Assembly: GCF_938045225.1 (NCBI RefSeq)
Contig: NZ_CALINL010000059.1
Location: 1 to 14,298, forward strand
Source: an uncultured Campylobacter sp.
Lineage (GTDB): Bacteria > Campylobacterota > Campylobacteria > Campylobacterales > Campylobacteraceae
Direction: 5' to 3'
Length of the DNA stretch: 14,298 nucleotides
Below, in pieces: positions 7,111-14,047 of the stretch (position 1 is the first letter of the stretch; each line of letters opens with the position of its first letter). A model generated the notes under the pieces. It was given only the letters and a program-made list of their open reading frames with translations. It was not told the DNA's origin and did no database searches. The translations under genes were made by a program, and so were the position numbers.

Positions 7111-7158
7111 AAATTACCCGCGCGCCAAGCCAAATCCGCGGCCAAAAAGGAAATAAAA

Positions 7159-8019
7159 ATGAAAATAGACTGGGAAAAAGTAGGCGGCCTTTTGCCCGCC
7201 ATCGTGCAAGAAAGCTTGAGCGGCGAGGTTTTGATGCTTGCTTATATGAACGAAGAGGCGTTAAATTTGAGCCTAAAAACGGGCTTTGCGCACTATTTTT
7301 CACGCACGAAAAACCGCATCTGGAAAAAGGGCGAGGAGAGCGGAAATACGCAGGCTATAGATGAGATTTTCCTAGACTGCGACAACGACACTATACTGCT
7401 CAAAGTCGTTCAAAACGGCGGCGTAGCCTGCCACACGGGCGCAAAATCATGCTTTTTTAGAAAGATTTCGGGAGACGGTGGCGAGTCAAATTTAACCGGT
7501 GCCGACGAGCAAAATTTAAACCAAGCCAAAAGGCCGATCTACGGCATAATCGACGAGGTTTATCACGCGATATTAGACCGCAAGCTAAACGCCGATCCGC
7601 AGACCTCGTACGTCGCGAGCTTGTTTAAAAAGGGCGAAAACGCGATCCTAAAAAAAGTCGGCGAGGAGGCTACGGAGCTAGTGATGGCGTGCAAGGACGC
7701 CACGGCGCGGAAAAATGAAACTGCGCAGTTTAACTCTGCCGTAAGCGGCGGTCAAATTTCGTCAAATTTAACCCAAAACGAAAATTTTGCTAAAATTTCA
7801 AACGAAAACGCCGCAAACCAAAACAGCCAAACCGCGGCGCATCAAAGCCAAAAGCCAAAAACGCCGACCGAGGAGATCATCTACGAGGCGGCCGATCTAT
7901 GCTTTCACTCGCTAGTGGCGCTAGCGCTACACGGAGTGCACCCCGACCGCGTCAAGGCCGAGCTTGCACGCCGTTTTGGACTAAGCGGCATAGAGGAAAA
8001 AAACTCGCGAAAAGGCTAG
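7159..8019 (+). CDS. hisIE: Bifunctional phosphoribosyl-AMP cyclohydrolase / phosphoribosyl-ATP pyrophosphatase, with an internal insertion
   Basis: HisIE carries out steps two and three of histidine synthesis: it cleaves pyrophosphate from phosphoribosyl-ATP and opens the ring of phosphoribosyl-AMP. The 286-residue product has an N-terminal cyclohydrolase domain (about 1-103) with DCDNDTILLKVV and CHTGAKSCFF; D73, D75 and D77 suit magnesium, and C74, C91 and C98 suit zinc. The PRA-PH domain begins near residue 126 with RKLNADPQTSYVASL, KKVGEEATELVMACKD and, after a break, IYEAADLCFHSLVALALHGV. An Asn/Gln-rich segment (about 183-236) interrupts this domain where the family normally has only a few residues. 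An in-frame ORF extends back to 7069, but AAGGAAA before the ATG at 7159 and the family N-terminus decide the start. No other his gene is nearby. Confidence 0.95.
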   Translation: MKIDWEKVGGLLPAIVQESLSGEVLMLAYMNEEALNLSLKTGFAHYFSRTKNRIWKKGEESGNTQAIDEIFLDCDNDTILLKVVQNGGVACHTGAKSCFFRKISGDGGESNLTGADEQNLNQAKRPIYGIIDEVYHAILDRKLNADPQTSYVASLFKKGENAILKKVGEEATELVMACKDATARKNETAQFNSAVSGGQISSNLTQNENFAKISNENAANQNSQTAAHQSQKPKTPTEEIIYEAADLCFHSLVALALHGVHPDRVKAELARRFGLSGIEEKNSRKG

Positions 8020-8070
8020 AGTGGTCAAATTTGGCACGCTTTGTGCAAGAGGATGTTAAATTTGGCTCGC

Positions 8071-8092
8071 CGCAAGGCAAACGAAGCAAAGA
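8071..8092. repeat. Dispersed intergenic repeat, short inverted copy 3
   Basis: GCAAGGCAAACGAAGCAAAG is the reverse orientation of the CTTTGCTTCGTT core seen at 3463 and 6901, again with a nearby GCAAG. It lies in the 79-base gap just before the first DUF2393 gene. The copy is short, so chance similarity in purine-rich DNA is possible. Confidence 0.25.
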
Positions 8093-8098
8093 GGCAAG

Positions 8099-8626
8099 AT
8101 GATAAACGAACTAAAACAAGGCTTAAATTTCTATCTGACGCACCTTGGCTGGGTGGATTTTGCCGCCTATATCTGGATGTTTTTGACCTTTTTAGCGCTC
8201 GTTTCGCTTTGCATTTACGTCGCGTCAAAGTCCTTTTTTGCGGGCTTTGCGCTGATGATCGTCACTATCGCTGGGCTTGGGTGTGGGGCGTATTTTATGC
8301 CTAAGCTTTTAGACGAAAATCTGCGAACTCGCTCGCTCGAGCTAGTCTCAACTAAGCAGCTTGAGTACTCAAATACGCTGCTTGTGGATCTGCGCCTAAC
8401 AAATCTCTCGAAAAAGCCGTTTAACTACTGCGAAATCGGTCTTAGCTTTTACAAAAACTCGGGCAATACGCTGCGCCGATACGCAAACGAGCTAAAGCCG
8501 TTTTTGAGGGAAAATATCGTGCTAAAAGACGCGCTAGACGTAAACGCGACGCGCGAGATCACGCACGCGGTAAATAACTTTCGCGCACAGGACTACAATA
8601 TCACGACAAGCTCGGAGTGCTTTTGA
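8099..8626 (+). CDS. DUF2393-type membrane protein, first of a pair
   Basis: The 175-residue product has two membrane helices near its N-terminus (about residues 21-42 and 46-66), then a domain of about 105 residues outside the membrane with a beta-rich look (SNTLLVDLRLTNLSKKPFNYCEIGLSFY). The LRLTNLSKKPF segment resembles immunoglobulin-like 'inner domain' repeats that stabilise membrane-bound proteins. The architecture and position match the C. jejuni pair next to ilvE and SPFH (Cj0267c/Cj0266c, from memory) annotated as DUF2393, function unknown. The gene follows hisIE by 79 bases, and its TGA overlaps the ATG of the next gene. A purine-rich AGAGGCAAG precedes the ATG but is a weak ribosome site, so the start is less certain than most. 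Confidence 0.8.
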   Translation: MINELKQGLNFYLTHLGWVDFAAYIWMFLTFLALVSLCIYVASKSFFAGFALMIVTIAGLGCGAYFMPKLLDENLRTRSLELVSTKQLEYSNTLLVDLRLTNLSKKPFNYCEIGLSFYKNSGNTLRRYANELKPFLRENIVLKDALDVNATREITHAVNNFRAQDYNITTSSECF

Positions 8627-9159
8627 TGGAAGGGTATTTTAACGTATTTCACCTCATCGCGCTTGCAGTTTTGGCGCTACTTTCTGTGCTTTTCGCGCTG
8701 ATCGCCCGCAGCGAGAAAAATCCGAAGTTTTTTAAAATTTACATCGCGATAAACGTAATAGCGACGCTGACGCTTGGATATTTTTTCATGATGATCGTGG
8801 ATAAATACACCAAAAAGGCCGTGCTGACGGAGTTTTCCGGCCACCGCGTGCTAAGAAATGAGACCATCGTGTTTAAGGGCTCGCTGCGAAATACGGGGGA
8901 GTTTAGCATCGCAAACTGCGATCTGACCGTCAAACTCATCAACAACCCCGTGAGCAAGGAGACGATCGCGGGCTCTATCTTTAAGCCTAGCGGACTATCG
9001 CTATTTTCGCGAGGCGACGAGCGCTCAAACGTCGCGGAGATCACCGCTAGCGTCGCTAAAAATATCGCGCCTAAACAAATACGAAATTTTAGTCTCTCGA
9101 TGCCCTATCCGTCGTACTTTGCTAATACCCAGACGATAACGAAGCTGGAGTGTAGGTAG
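8626..9159 (+). CDS. DUF2393-type membrane protein, second of a pair
   Basis: This 177-residue protein has the same layout as the one before it: membrane helices at about 7-27 and 37-57, then a beta-rich external domain with VFKGSLRNTGEFSIANCDLTVKL, parallel to VDLRLTNLSKKPFNYCEIGL of its neighbour. The two are therefore probable diverged duplicates and may form a heteromer. The ATG at 8626 overlaps the upstream stop (TGATG), and GGAG lies eight bases before it. An in-frame GTG at 8617 is possible, but the overlap arrangement favours 8626. One cysteine sits in the same place in each external domain (NYCEI and ANCDL), another sign of common origin. Function is unknown; linkage to the SPFH gene suggests a role in the same membrane process. 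Confidence 0.82.
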   Translation: MEGYFNVFHLIALAVLALLSVLFALIARSEKNPKFFKIYIAINVIATLTLGYFFMMIVDKYTKKAVLTEFSGHRVLRNETIVFKGSLRNTGEFSIANCDLTVKLINNPVSKETIAGSIFKPSGLSLFSRGDERSNVAEITASVAKNIAPKQIRNFSLSMPYPSYFANTQTITKLECR

Positions 9160-9885
9160 GCGCGGGTAAATTTGCCCGAATGCGATATAAAAACCTCCAA
9201 AGGAGCTTTTCGTTGAAGGTAGGTATAAACACAAAAATCACGATCTTGTCGATGTTCTTAAAAATCACAAGCGTAGAGATAAAAAATAAACATATATAGT
9301 CCGTTTAAAAATTCCGAAAAATAAATTTAGAGAAATTTTATAGTGTTTTTAGCTCGATATGGAAGTGGTAAAAATAGCGGAGTTTATTAAAATTTCATAA
9401 AAAATCGATAAAATAACCAAAAATATCAGAATTTTATGGCCGGCGTGCATGATAAAATATTTAATTTTAGAATAGATTTCTGGCTCGTGTGCCTACTTGG
9501 TTAAAAACCTACTACTTTATAACATTTCTTGGCTTGCGGTTGCTAGTAAAACGGCATACTAAAGTGCGACGTTCAAGTTTGTTTATATAGCCTAAAACTA
9601 TTTTGCAAATGAATTGATGCCGATGTCGCCTAGATGTAGCGACTTTAATGACTCGCTATCTATTATGATTACCAGAAGGCTTACGATGGTTTGTTGGATT
9701 GCGGAGACGAGGTTATAGTGACACAAAGAACTCAAAGAATAATTTAATTGCGATGCGCTTACTGTTTGTTAAGACGAAGCTAGAGGGATAGCGAAGTAGA
9801 AGTTAGATGTAATAACGGTAATATGTTAAATAGATTATTATATTCGCTTAACTGATCTTAATTTTAAAAATTTTATGAAAATAGA
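9160..9885. other. AT-rich stretch without a recognisable gene
   Basis: About 730 bases between the convergent DUF2393 and aquaporin genes hold no ORF of believable length or content. Short gene-like pieces can be read, such as DYQKAYDGLLDCGDEVIV on the plus strand (about 9652-9747), but none could be assigned. The base composition is clearly more AT-rich than the genes to the left. A weak hairpin at about 9188-9208 (CTCC-AAA-GGAG with flanking A and T runs) may help end the DUF2393 transcript. The region looks like decayed sequence. Confidence 0.45.
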
Positions 9886-9903
9886 AAGGGCGAAGACGCC
9901 CTT
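9886..9903 (-). terminator. Rho-independent terminator after aqpZ
   Basis: AAGGGCG and CGCCCTT form a perfect 7-bp stem with a four-base loop. On the minus strand the loop reads TCTT and the hairpin is followed by TCTATTTTC. It begins 16 bases after the aqpZ stop codon. Confidence 0.75.
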
Positions 9904-9918
9904 GAAGTATAAATTTAA

Positions 9919-10626
9919 TTATTTTGCGCTTTTGCAGCCGCATGTGCAGCCCATAACTTTATAGATGATAGCTCCTATGATAGCTCCAACGATAGGTGCA
10001 ACCCAGAAAAGCCAAAGCTGCTCTAATGCCCAACCGCCCTGAAATATCGCAACGCCAGTTGAACGAGCTGGGTTAACTGATGTGTTTGTGATAGGTATCG
10101 AGATAAGGTGGATAAGTGTCAAACCAAGGCCAATAGCGATCGGTGCAAAGCCTTTTGGTGCACGCTCATCAGTCGCACCTAAGATGATGATAAGGAAAAA
10201 TGCAGTTAAAACTACCTCAGCAACTAGCGCTGAAACTAGGCTGTAGCCATTTGGTGAGTGCTCACCGTATCCGTTGCTAGCAAAACCGCTTGCAGTAGCG
10301 TCAAATCCAGCCTTGCCTGAAGCGATGAGATATAGCACAGCAGCAGCTGCGATCGCTCCGATAACTTGTGCGATGACGTAAGGCACGAAGTCTTTTTTGT
10401 CAAATCTTCCGCCAACTAGTAGGCCAACCGAAACAGCAGGATTGAAGTGACCGCCGCTGATGTGACCAACTGCGTAAGCCATCGTAAGAACTGTAAGACC
10501 AAAAGCAAACGCAACGCCTACAAAGCCAATACCAAGCTCCGGAAAAGCCGCTGCAAATACTGCACTGCCGCAACCTCCAAAAACCAACCAAAATGTGCCA
10601 AAAAACTCGGCTAAATATTTTTTCAT
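9919..10626 (-). CDS. aqpZ: Aquaporin Z water channel
   Basis: AqpZ is an inner-membrane tetrameric channel for fast, selective water flow. The 235-residue product has six membrane helices and both half-helix motifs: HFNPAVS (N62-P63-A64) and SVNPARSTG (N185-P186-A187). The selectivity filter is the water-specific set F42, H173, T182 and R188. It matches E. coli AqpZ from memory along nearly its whole length, including GFASNGYGEHSP and AIFQGGWALEQLW. This is closer than most Campylobacter proteins are to E. coli, so acquisition from a gammaproteobacterium-like source is possible. The C-terminus is odd: it ends GCTCGCKSAK, with cysteines at 227, 229 and 231, where E. coli AqpZ has a short charged tail. 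AAGGGAAGAG precedes the ATG. The gene has its own promoter and terminator. Confidence 0.96.
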   Translation of the reverse strand: MKKYLAEFFGTFWLVFGGCGSAVFAAAFPELGIGFVGVAFAFGLTVLTMAYAVGHISGGHFNPAVSVGLLVGGRFDKKDFVPYVIAQVIGAIAAAAVLYLIASGKAGFDATASGFASNGYGEHSPNGYSLVSALVAEVVLTAFFLIIILGATDERAPKGFAPIAIGLGLTLIHLISIPITNTSVNPARSTGVAIFQGGWALEQLWLFWVAPIVGAIIGAIIYKVMGCTCGCKSAK

Positions 10627-10659
10627 CTCTTCCCTTTTAGGTAAATTTAAAAACGGGCG

Positions 10660-10687
10660 ATTTTAGCATAAATTTGTAACTTTGCAA
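10660..10687 (-). promoter_or_regulatory. Sigma-70 promoter of aqpZ with extended -10
   Basis: Read on the minus strand, TTGCAA (-35, 10682-10687) and TGC-TAAAAT (-10 hexamer at 10660-10665, with a TG extension) are separated by 16 bases. The -10 lies 33 bases upstream of the aqpZ start codon. This is the best-formed promoter seen in the window. Confidence 0.6.
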
Positions 10688-10925
10688 AATATTTTATAGT
10701 CTAAATCTATAACATAATGTCTCATGGGGCGTTTTAGTATTTGTTCTGGTTATTAAACTCGTGTCTCGGATTTGCTGAAAACTTAGCGGTACTGATATCA
10801 AGATTCTCCGAGCTTGGCGTGCTGCACCTAGCGTAAGCGCATATTTTTTACGTTTTTGTTGTTCTCTGCGTACCGTTAAACCGATTATTTGCATATTTAT
10901 TAGTTATCATCTAAGTTGTTAAATT

Positions 10926-11075
10926 TTACTCATAGACCACGATCTGTATGCCGTCTGGAAAGAGCATATTTGCTAAAACCGTCGCTGTTTTTTCATAATT
11001 CAAAGCAAAAAGTATCCTTAAATATAAGCCTTTAAAATCAAAACAAAAATTAAAAACGCGAAGAATTATCTTGAA
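10926..11075 (-). pseudogene. Possible C-terminal remnant of an unidentified gene
   Basis: A 49-codon open frame ends in a protein-like stretch, NYEKTATVLANMLFPDG, then IQIVVYE and a stop codon. It has no start codon upstream of this stretch and is bounded by a stop at 11076. Composition after the first 20 residues resembles a real protein end rather than random AT-rich translation. I cannot assign a family. It may be the tail of a decayed gene. Confidence 0.25.
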
Positions 11076-11136
11076 CTAAATTGCGATAAGAGCCGGGTTG
11101 ATCGTAAAAAGCTTCTAGACATTAAGTGTTGGGGCT

Positions 11137-11244
11137 TTATTTGCCGCAATCAAGCTCGTAGTCATTTGACGGTTCTTTTGCGCTTATCGCTGAATGCGGC
11201 GGAAATATAGCCGCAGTTGTATGGTAAATATTAAAAAGTCGCAT
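11137..11244 (-). CDS. Very short ORF, 35 codons, doubtful
   Basis: Starting 18 bases after the stop of the 5'-nucleotidase gene, this frame encodes MRLFNIYHTT, then AAIFPPHSAIS, then KEPSNDYELDCGK. The upstream sequence (GGTCACCC) is not a clear ribosome site. It could be a small protein translated after the nucleotidase, part of a decayed gene, or chance. No function is proposed. Confidence 0.2.
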   Translation of the reverse strand: MRLFNIYHTTAAIFPPHSAISAKEPSNDYELDCGK

Positions 11245-11262
11245 GGGTGACCAAAAATACTT

Positions 11263-12735
11263 TTAATTCAAAATCGTTAATCGCCTCTCTACGTCTTGCC
11301 GAATAGCTTTGTGCGTGCTTAAGTACTCTTCTAAAATATCTAAGCAAGAAGTGGAAATCATCTTAGGAGTACCGAAAGTTTTCACGTGCTCAAAACTGAC
11401 GCCAAAAAAGCTTTCTAAATTACAGTAATGGTAGTTTTGTAGACCGATCGTGAAAATATCGTCATCTGCTATTTCTATTCCACGATAAGTTAGGCTAATG
11501 ATTTCTCGGTTGGAGCGCGAATAGGCGAGTTTTAGCCCCTGCGATAACTGATAAAATTCCGTTGTTCTCAAAAAGGCGTCGTCTCGCAGTAGATAGCGCA
11601 TAATTTGGCGAAAGGTTCGCCCGTCCACTTTTAGTATATAAACGCCGTCGTCATAAGGGAAAATTTCGACCAAAGCGCCGTATTCTACAATCGGCCCCAG
11701 CTTCTCGCCCCAAATACTGCCTGAGCCAAGCAACATAATATCTATGCCTAGGCTGTTTTTGAAAATATCGGCAAACAAATTTCTCAAAGCCGTTTCGATG
11801 TTGCGCTGCGGGTGCGTTAGCGGACAGCTAAAACGGGTGATGACGCGAGTATATTTTTGATCGGTTACGCTCTTATATTTTCGAATCAAATTCTCTATTT
11901 GCTCATCGACCGGGCAGTACTTGTCGGTTATAGGGATACGCTGCCATTTATAGCTTGCGATGCTGTTGGTATCGGTATTAACTACGATATCAAATCGCCC
12001 GATCTGGTCGGCATCGACGCCCGCTTGGGCGATCAAAATGTCGTTAACGACGCAAGGCTGCTCCATCAAGGTATGAGAATGCCCTCCGATAATCAGATCG
12101 ACGCCCCATTCCGGTCGCAACATAGCGGCTAGCTCTTTATCAGCCTCAAAACCGATGTGAGTTAGCAAAACCGTAAAATCGATATCGATTCGGTTGTGGG
12201 TGTTGCAGATTCGCCCGACCTCTCGCGCCGCCTCTTCGATTCCGATGAAAGAACCGATCAGGTGGTCTTGCTTGGTCTGTGCTAAAACCGCATCGGTAAT
12301 GATACCGATAAAAAGGATTTTCATGCCGTCAAGCTCCATGATGTAGCAAGGCGGAAATAGACGGGCGTGATTGGTTTTGATAAACAAATTTGCGTTTATG
12401 ATGGGAAACTGGGCGCATTTTTCGATAAAAAGCAAATGCGGAATACCGTAATCCAGCTCATGATTACCTACCGTAGCGATATCGGGCGCTAAAGCATTCA
12501 TGATCTCGATCGTAGAAATCCCTTTATACTCTGAATCGATAATCGAGCCTCGAAACATATCGCTGGCGATAGCGTAGATGACGTTTTTTTCTGTTTGACG
12601 GACTTGATTTATATAACCGGACAGCATAGAGACGCCGCCTACTAGTTTGTCGTCTATTTGCTCGGCCAAAAAGTCTCCGTGCAAATCATTGGAGTGAAGT
12701 AGGGTTAATTTTTTTAAATTTGGCGTGGGATTCAT
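11263..12735 (-). CDS. 5'-nucleotidase / 2',3'-cyclic phosphodiesterase family metallophosphatase, cytoplasmic type
   Basis: The family uses two metal ions to remove phosphate from nucleotides or related esters. The 490-residue product has an N-terminal metallophosphatase domain with the motifs in order: D17 and H19 (SNDLHGD), D59 (ASDMFRGS, where many relatives have GD), N91 and H92 (GNHELDYG), H193 (LTHIG), and H219 and H221 (GGHSHT). A 5'-nucleotidase C-terminal domain follows (about 310-470) with LGSGSIWGEKLGPIVEYGALVE and FPYDDGVYILKVDG. Unlike the usual secreted enzymes it lacks a signal peptide, beginning MNPTPNLKKLTLLHSND, so it should act in the cytoplasm, as in YunD-type proteins of Bacillus. 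GGGAGG upstream supports the start. It stands alone in a gene-poor region. The substrate is unknown. Confidence 0.9.
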   Translation of the reverse strand: MNPTPNLKKLTLLHSNDLHGDFLAEQIDDKLVGGVSMLSGYINQVRQTEKNVIYAIASDMFRGSIIDSEYKGISTIEIMNALAPDIATVGNHELDYGIPHLLFIEKCAQFPIINANLFIKTNHARLFPPCYIMELDGMKILFIGIITDAVLAQTKQDHLIGSFIGIEEAAREVGRICNTHNRIDIDFTVLLTHIGFEADKELAAMLRPEWGVDLIIGGHSHTLMEQPCVVNDILIAQAGVDADQIGRFDIVVNTDTNSIASYKWQRIPITDKYCPVDEQIENLIRKYKSVTDQKYTRVITRFSCPLTHPQRNIETALRNLFADIFKNSLGIDIMLLGSGSIWGEKLGPIVEYGALVEIFPYDDGVYILKVDGRTFRQIMRYLLRDDAFLRTTEFYQLSQGLKLAYSRSNREIISLTYRGIEIADDDIFTIGLQNYHYCNLESFFGVSFEHVKTFGTPKMISTSCLDILEEYLSTHKAIRQDVERRLTILN

Positions 12736-12962
12736 TTGGTCGCCTCCCTAGAGAAAAAAGCGGTAAAAACGAAAAGAATTTTAAACGGTAAAATAAAATA
12801 TTTGCAAACCATAAAACACTCTCCTTATAGAAAATTTTATCGGTTCCTGATTCTTTTTTATTAGATTGCTTTCTTTTATGCGTCTTGCTTAAACTAAAAC
12901 CGTTTTTTAGTAGAAAATTAAAGTCGCATATTTAACTAAAAATTTCGCAATCTTTTAGTTTA

Positions 12963-12996
12963 TTTGAGCCGAGCGCAAATTTAAACTCGGCTCAAA
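12963..12996 (-). terminator. Hairpin terminator after the Sel1-repeat gene
   Basis: TTTGAGCCGAG (12963-12973) and CTCGGCTCAAA (12986-12996) are perfect 11-base inverted copies around a 12-base loop. On the minus strand the hairpin begins 7 bases after the stop of the broken Sel1-repeat gene and is followed by an A/T-rich sequence without a strong T-run, so it may be only moderately efficient. Confidence 0.6.
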
Positions 12997-13003
12997 TTTA
13001 AAT

Positions 13004-14047
13004 TTATTTATGATTTTTTATTGTATCTAGCCACTTGCTGCCGTCTTGATCGCCTCCGTCGCAAGCGTTCTTAGCGACTCCCTTAATCTGTCGGCAAGTT
13101 GCGAGATCGTTTAGCTCGCATGCCTTGTACGCATACGTCATTGCTATGTTGTTATCCTTTTGAACAAATTTGATAGCTTCGAGACATCCGTCGCTATATC
13201 CATATTCGCAAGACTTGTCGTAAAAATACAGCATTTTTCCGGATCGTTTTGATAGGAGCCTGCTGCCTGAAAACAATCATATCCGTTCTTTTTTCGTCGC
13301 AAGAATTTTTCTGTTTTTCTATATTTTCTTTTTGTTTAGCGGTATTTTTAATCTCATAGCAGGCACGTTCAAATCCGAATTCGCAAGCTTTGTTGTAAAA
13401 ATACAGTTTTTTTCCGGATCGTTTTTATAATAAGTATCTGCCAGCTCAACGCAACTATAACCGCGCTTTTTTTCGGTACAAAAAAACTCAAGCCTCTTGC
13501 TCGTGCCGCCTATCTTGTCGCACGACGGACTTTTTGGATCGTCTTTGCAAGCGATAGTGTAGAGTTCCGTCGTTTTTTTTCTCGTCTTTCATGCCGTATT
13601 GATCGCTTTCATAGAGCGCGGCTAGATTGGCGCAGCCTTCTTTATATTTATCGTAGCAAAGTTTTTCTAAAATTTCCTTACCCTTTTTGATATCTTGTTT
13701 CATGCCTACGCCGTCCGTATAGAAATGGCTCAGGATAGGGCACATATCGTATATATCTCTATCGCACAATCCTTCATATAGATTAAATGATTTTTTATAA
13801 TCCTTCTCAACGCCCTGACCGTAATAATACATATAGGCAAGATGTACGCAGGAGGTATTGTCGTAATGCTTCGCGAGTCGCTCGCAAGATATCCAACTTT
13901 TCTCTTTCAGGCAACCCTCTTGATCGTAGGCGAGAGACTCTACGGTTTTGCCGGCCGATCTTAGTTGCTCTGCGATTACGGTACTGCTTTCCGCATGAGC
14001 GGATACTGCAAGCAACGCAACAGAAAGGACAAAAACCAATTTTTCAT
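13004..14047 (-). pseudogene. Secreted cysteine-rich Sel1-repeat (Hcp-like) protein, interrupted by five A-run indels
   Basis: AAGGAG precedes the ATG at 14047, but the frame fails within three codons. One more A in the run at 14040-14044 gives MKKLVFVLSVALLAVSAHA, an ideal signal peptide. Four further single-base changes are needed: one A too many at 13573-13580, and one too few at 13407-13413, 13289-13294 and 13234-13238. The corrected gene is 1047 bases, 348 residues, with no internal stop. It contains Sel1-like repeats with paired cysteines (YYYGQGVEKDYKKSFNLYEG, YTDGVGMKQDIKKGKEILEK, TYAYKACELNDLATC), as in the Helicobacter cysteine-rich proteins, thus probably periplasmic or secreted with disulfides. 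Two adjacent units share NDPEK-LYFY-K-CE. As it stands only pieces can be translated (13488-14039 and 13004-13276). It may be a true pseudogene, a slippage-decoded gene, or sequencing error. Confidence 0.85.

Larger units (their letters stand above)
10688..11262. other. Stretch with short gene-like fragments only
   Basis: The 575 bases between the aqpZ promoter and the end of the 5'-nucleotidase gene contain no gene I can support. Two minus-strand reading frames look protein-like and are listed separately at 10926-11075 and 11137-11244. The minus ORF at 10694-10894 has no good ribosome site and an unconvincing composition. Confidence 0.45.

Noticed and set aside
7069..7158. Upstream in-frame extension of HisIE by 30 residues
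   Set aside because: It runs through the GC-rich hairpin and lacks family similarity; the ATG at 7159 has AAGGAAA and the expected N-terminus.
9652..9747. Plus-strand fragment DYQKAYDGLLDCGDEVIV, considered as a Phd/YefM antitoxin remnant
   Set aside because: The resemblance to the GEEVIIT segment of that family is too short, there is no start codon in frame, and no toxin gene is beside it.
10694..10894. Minus-strand ORF of 66 codons upstream of aqpZ
   Set aside because: No ribosome site, Arg/Gln-rich random-looking product and no recognisable motif.
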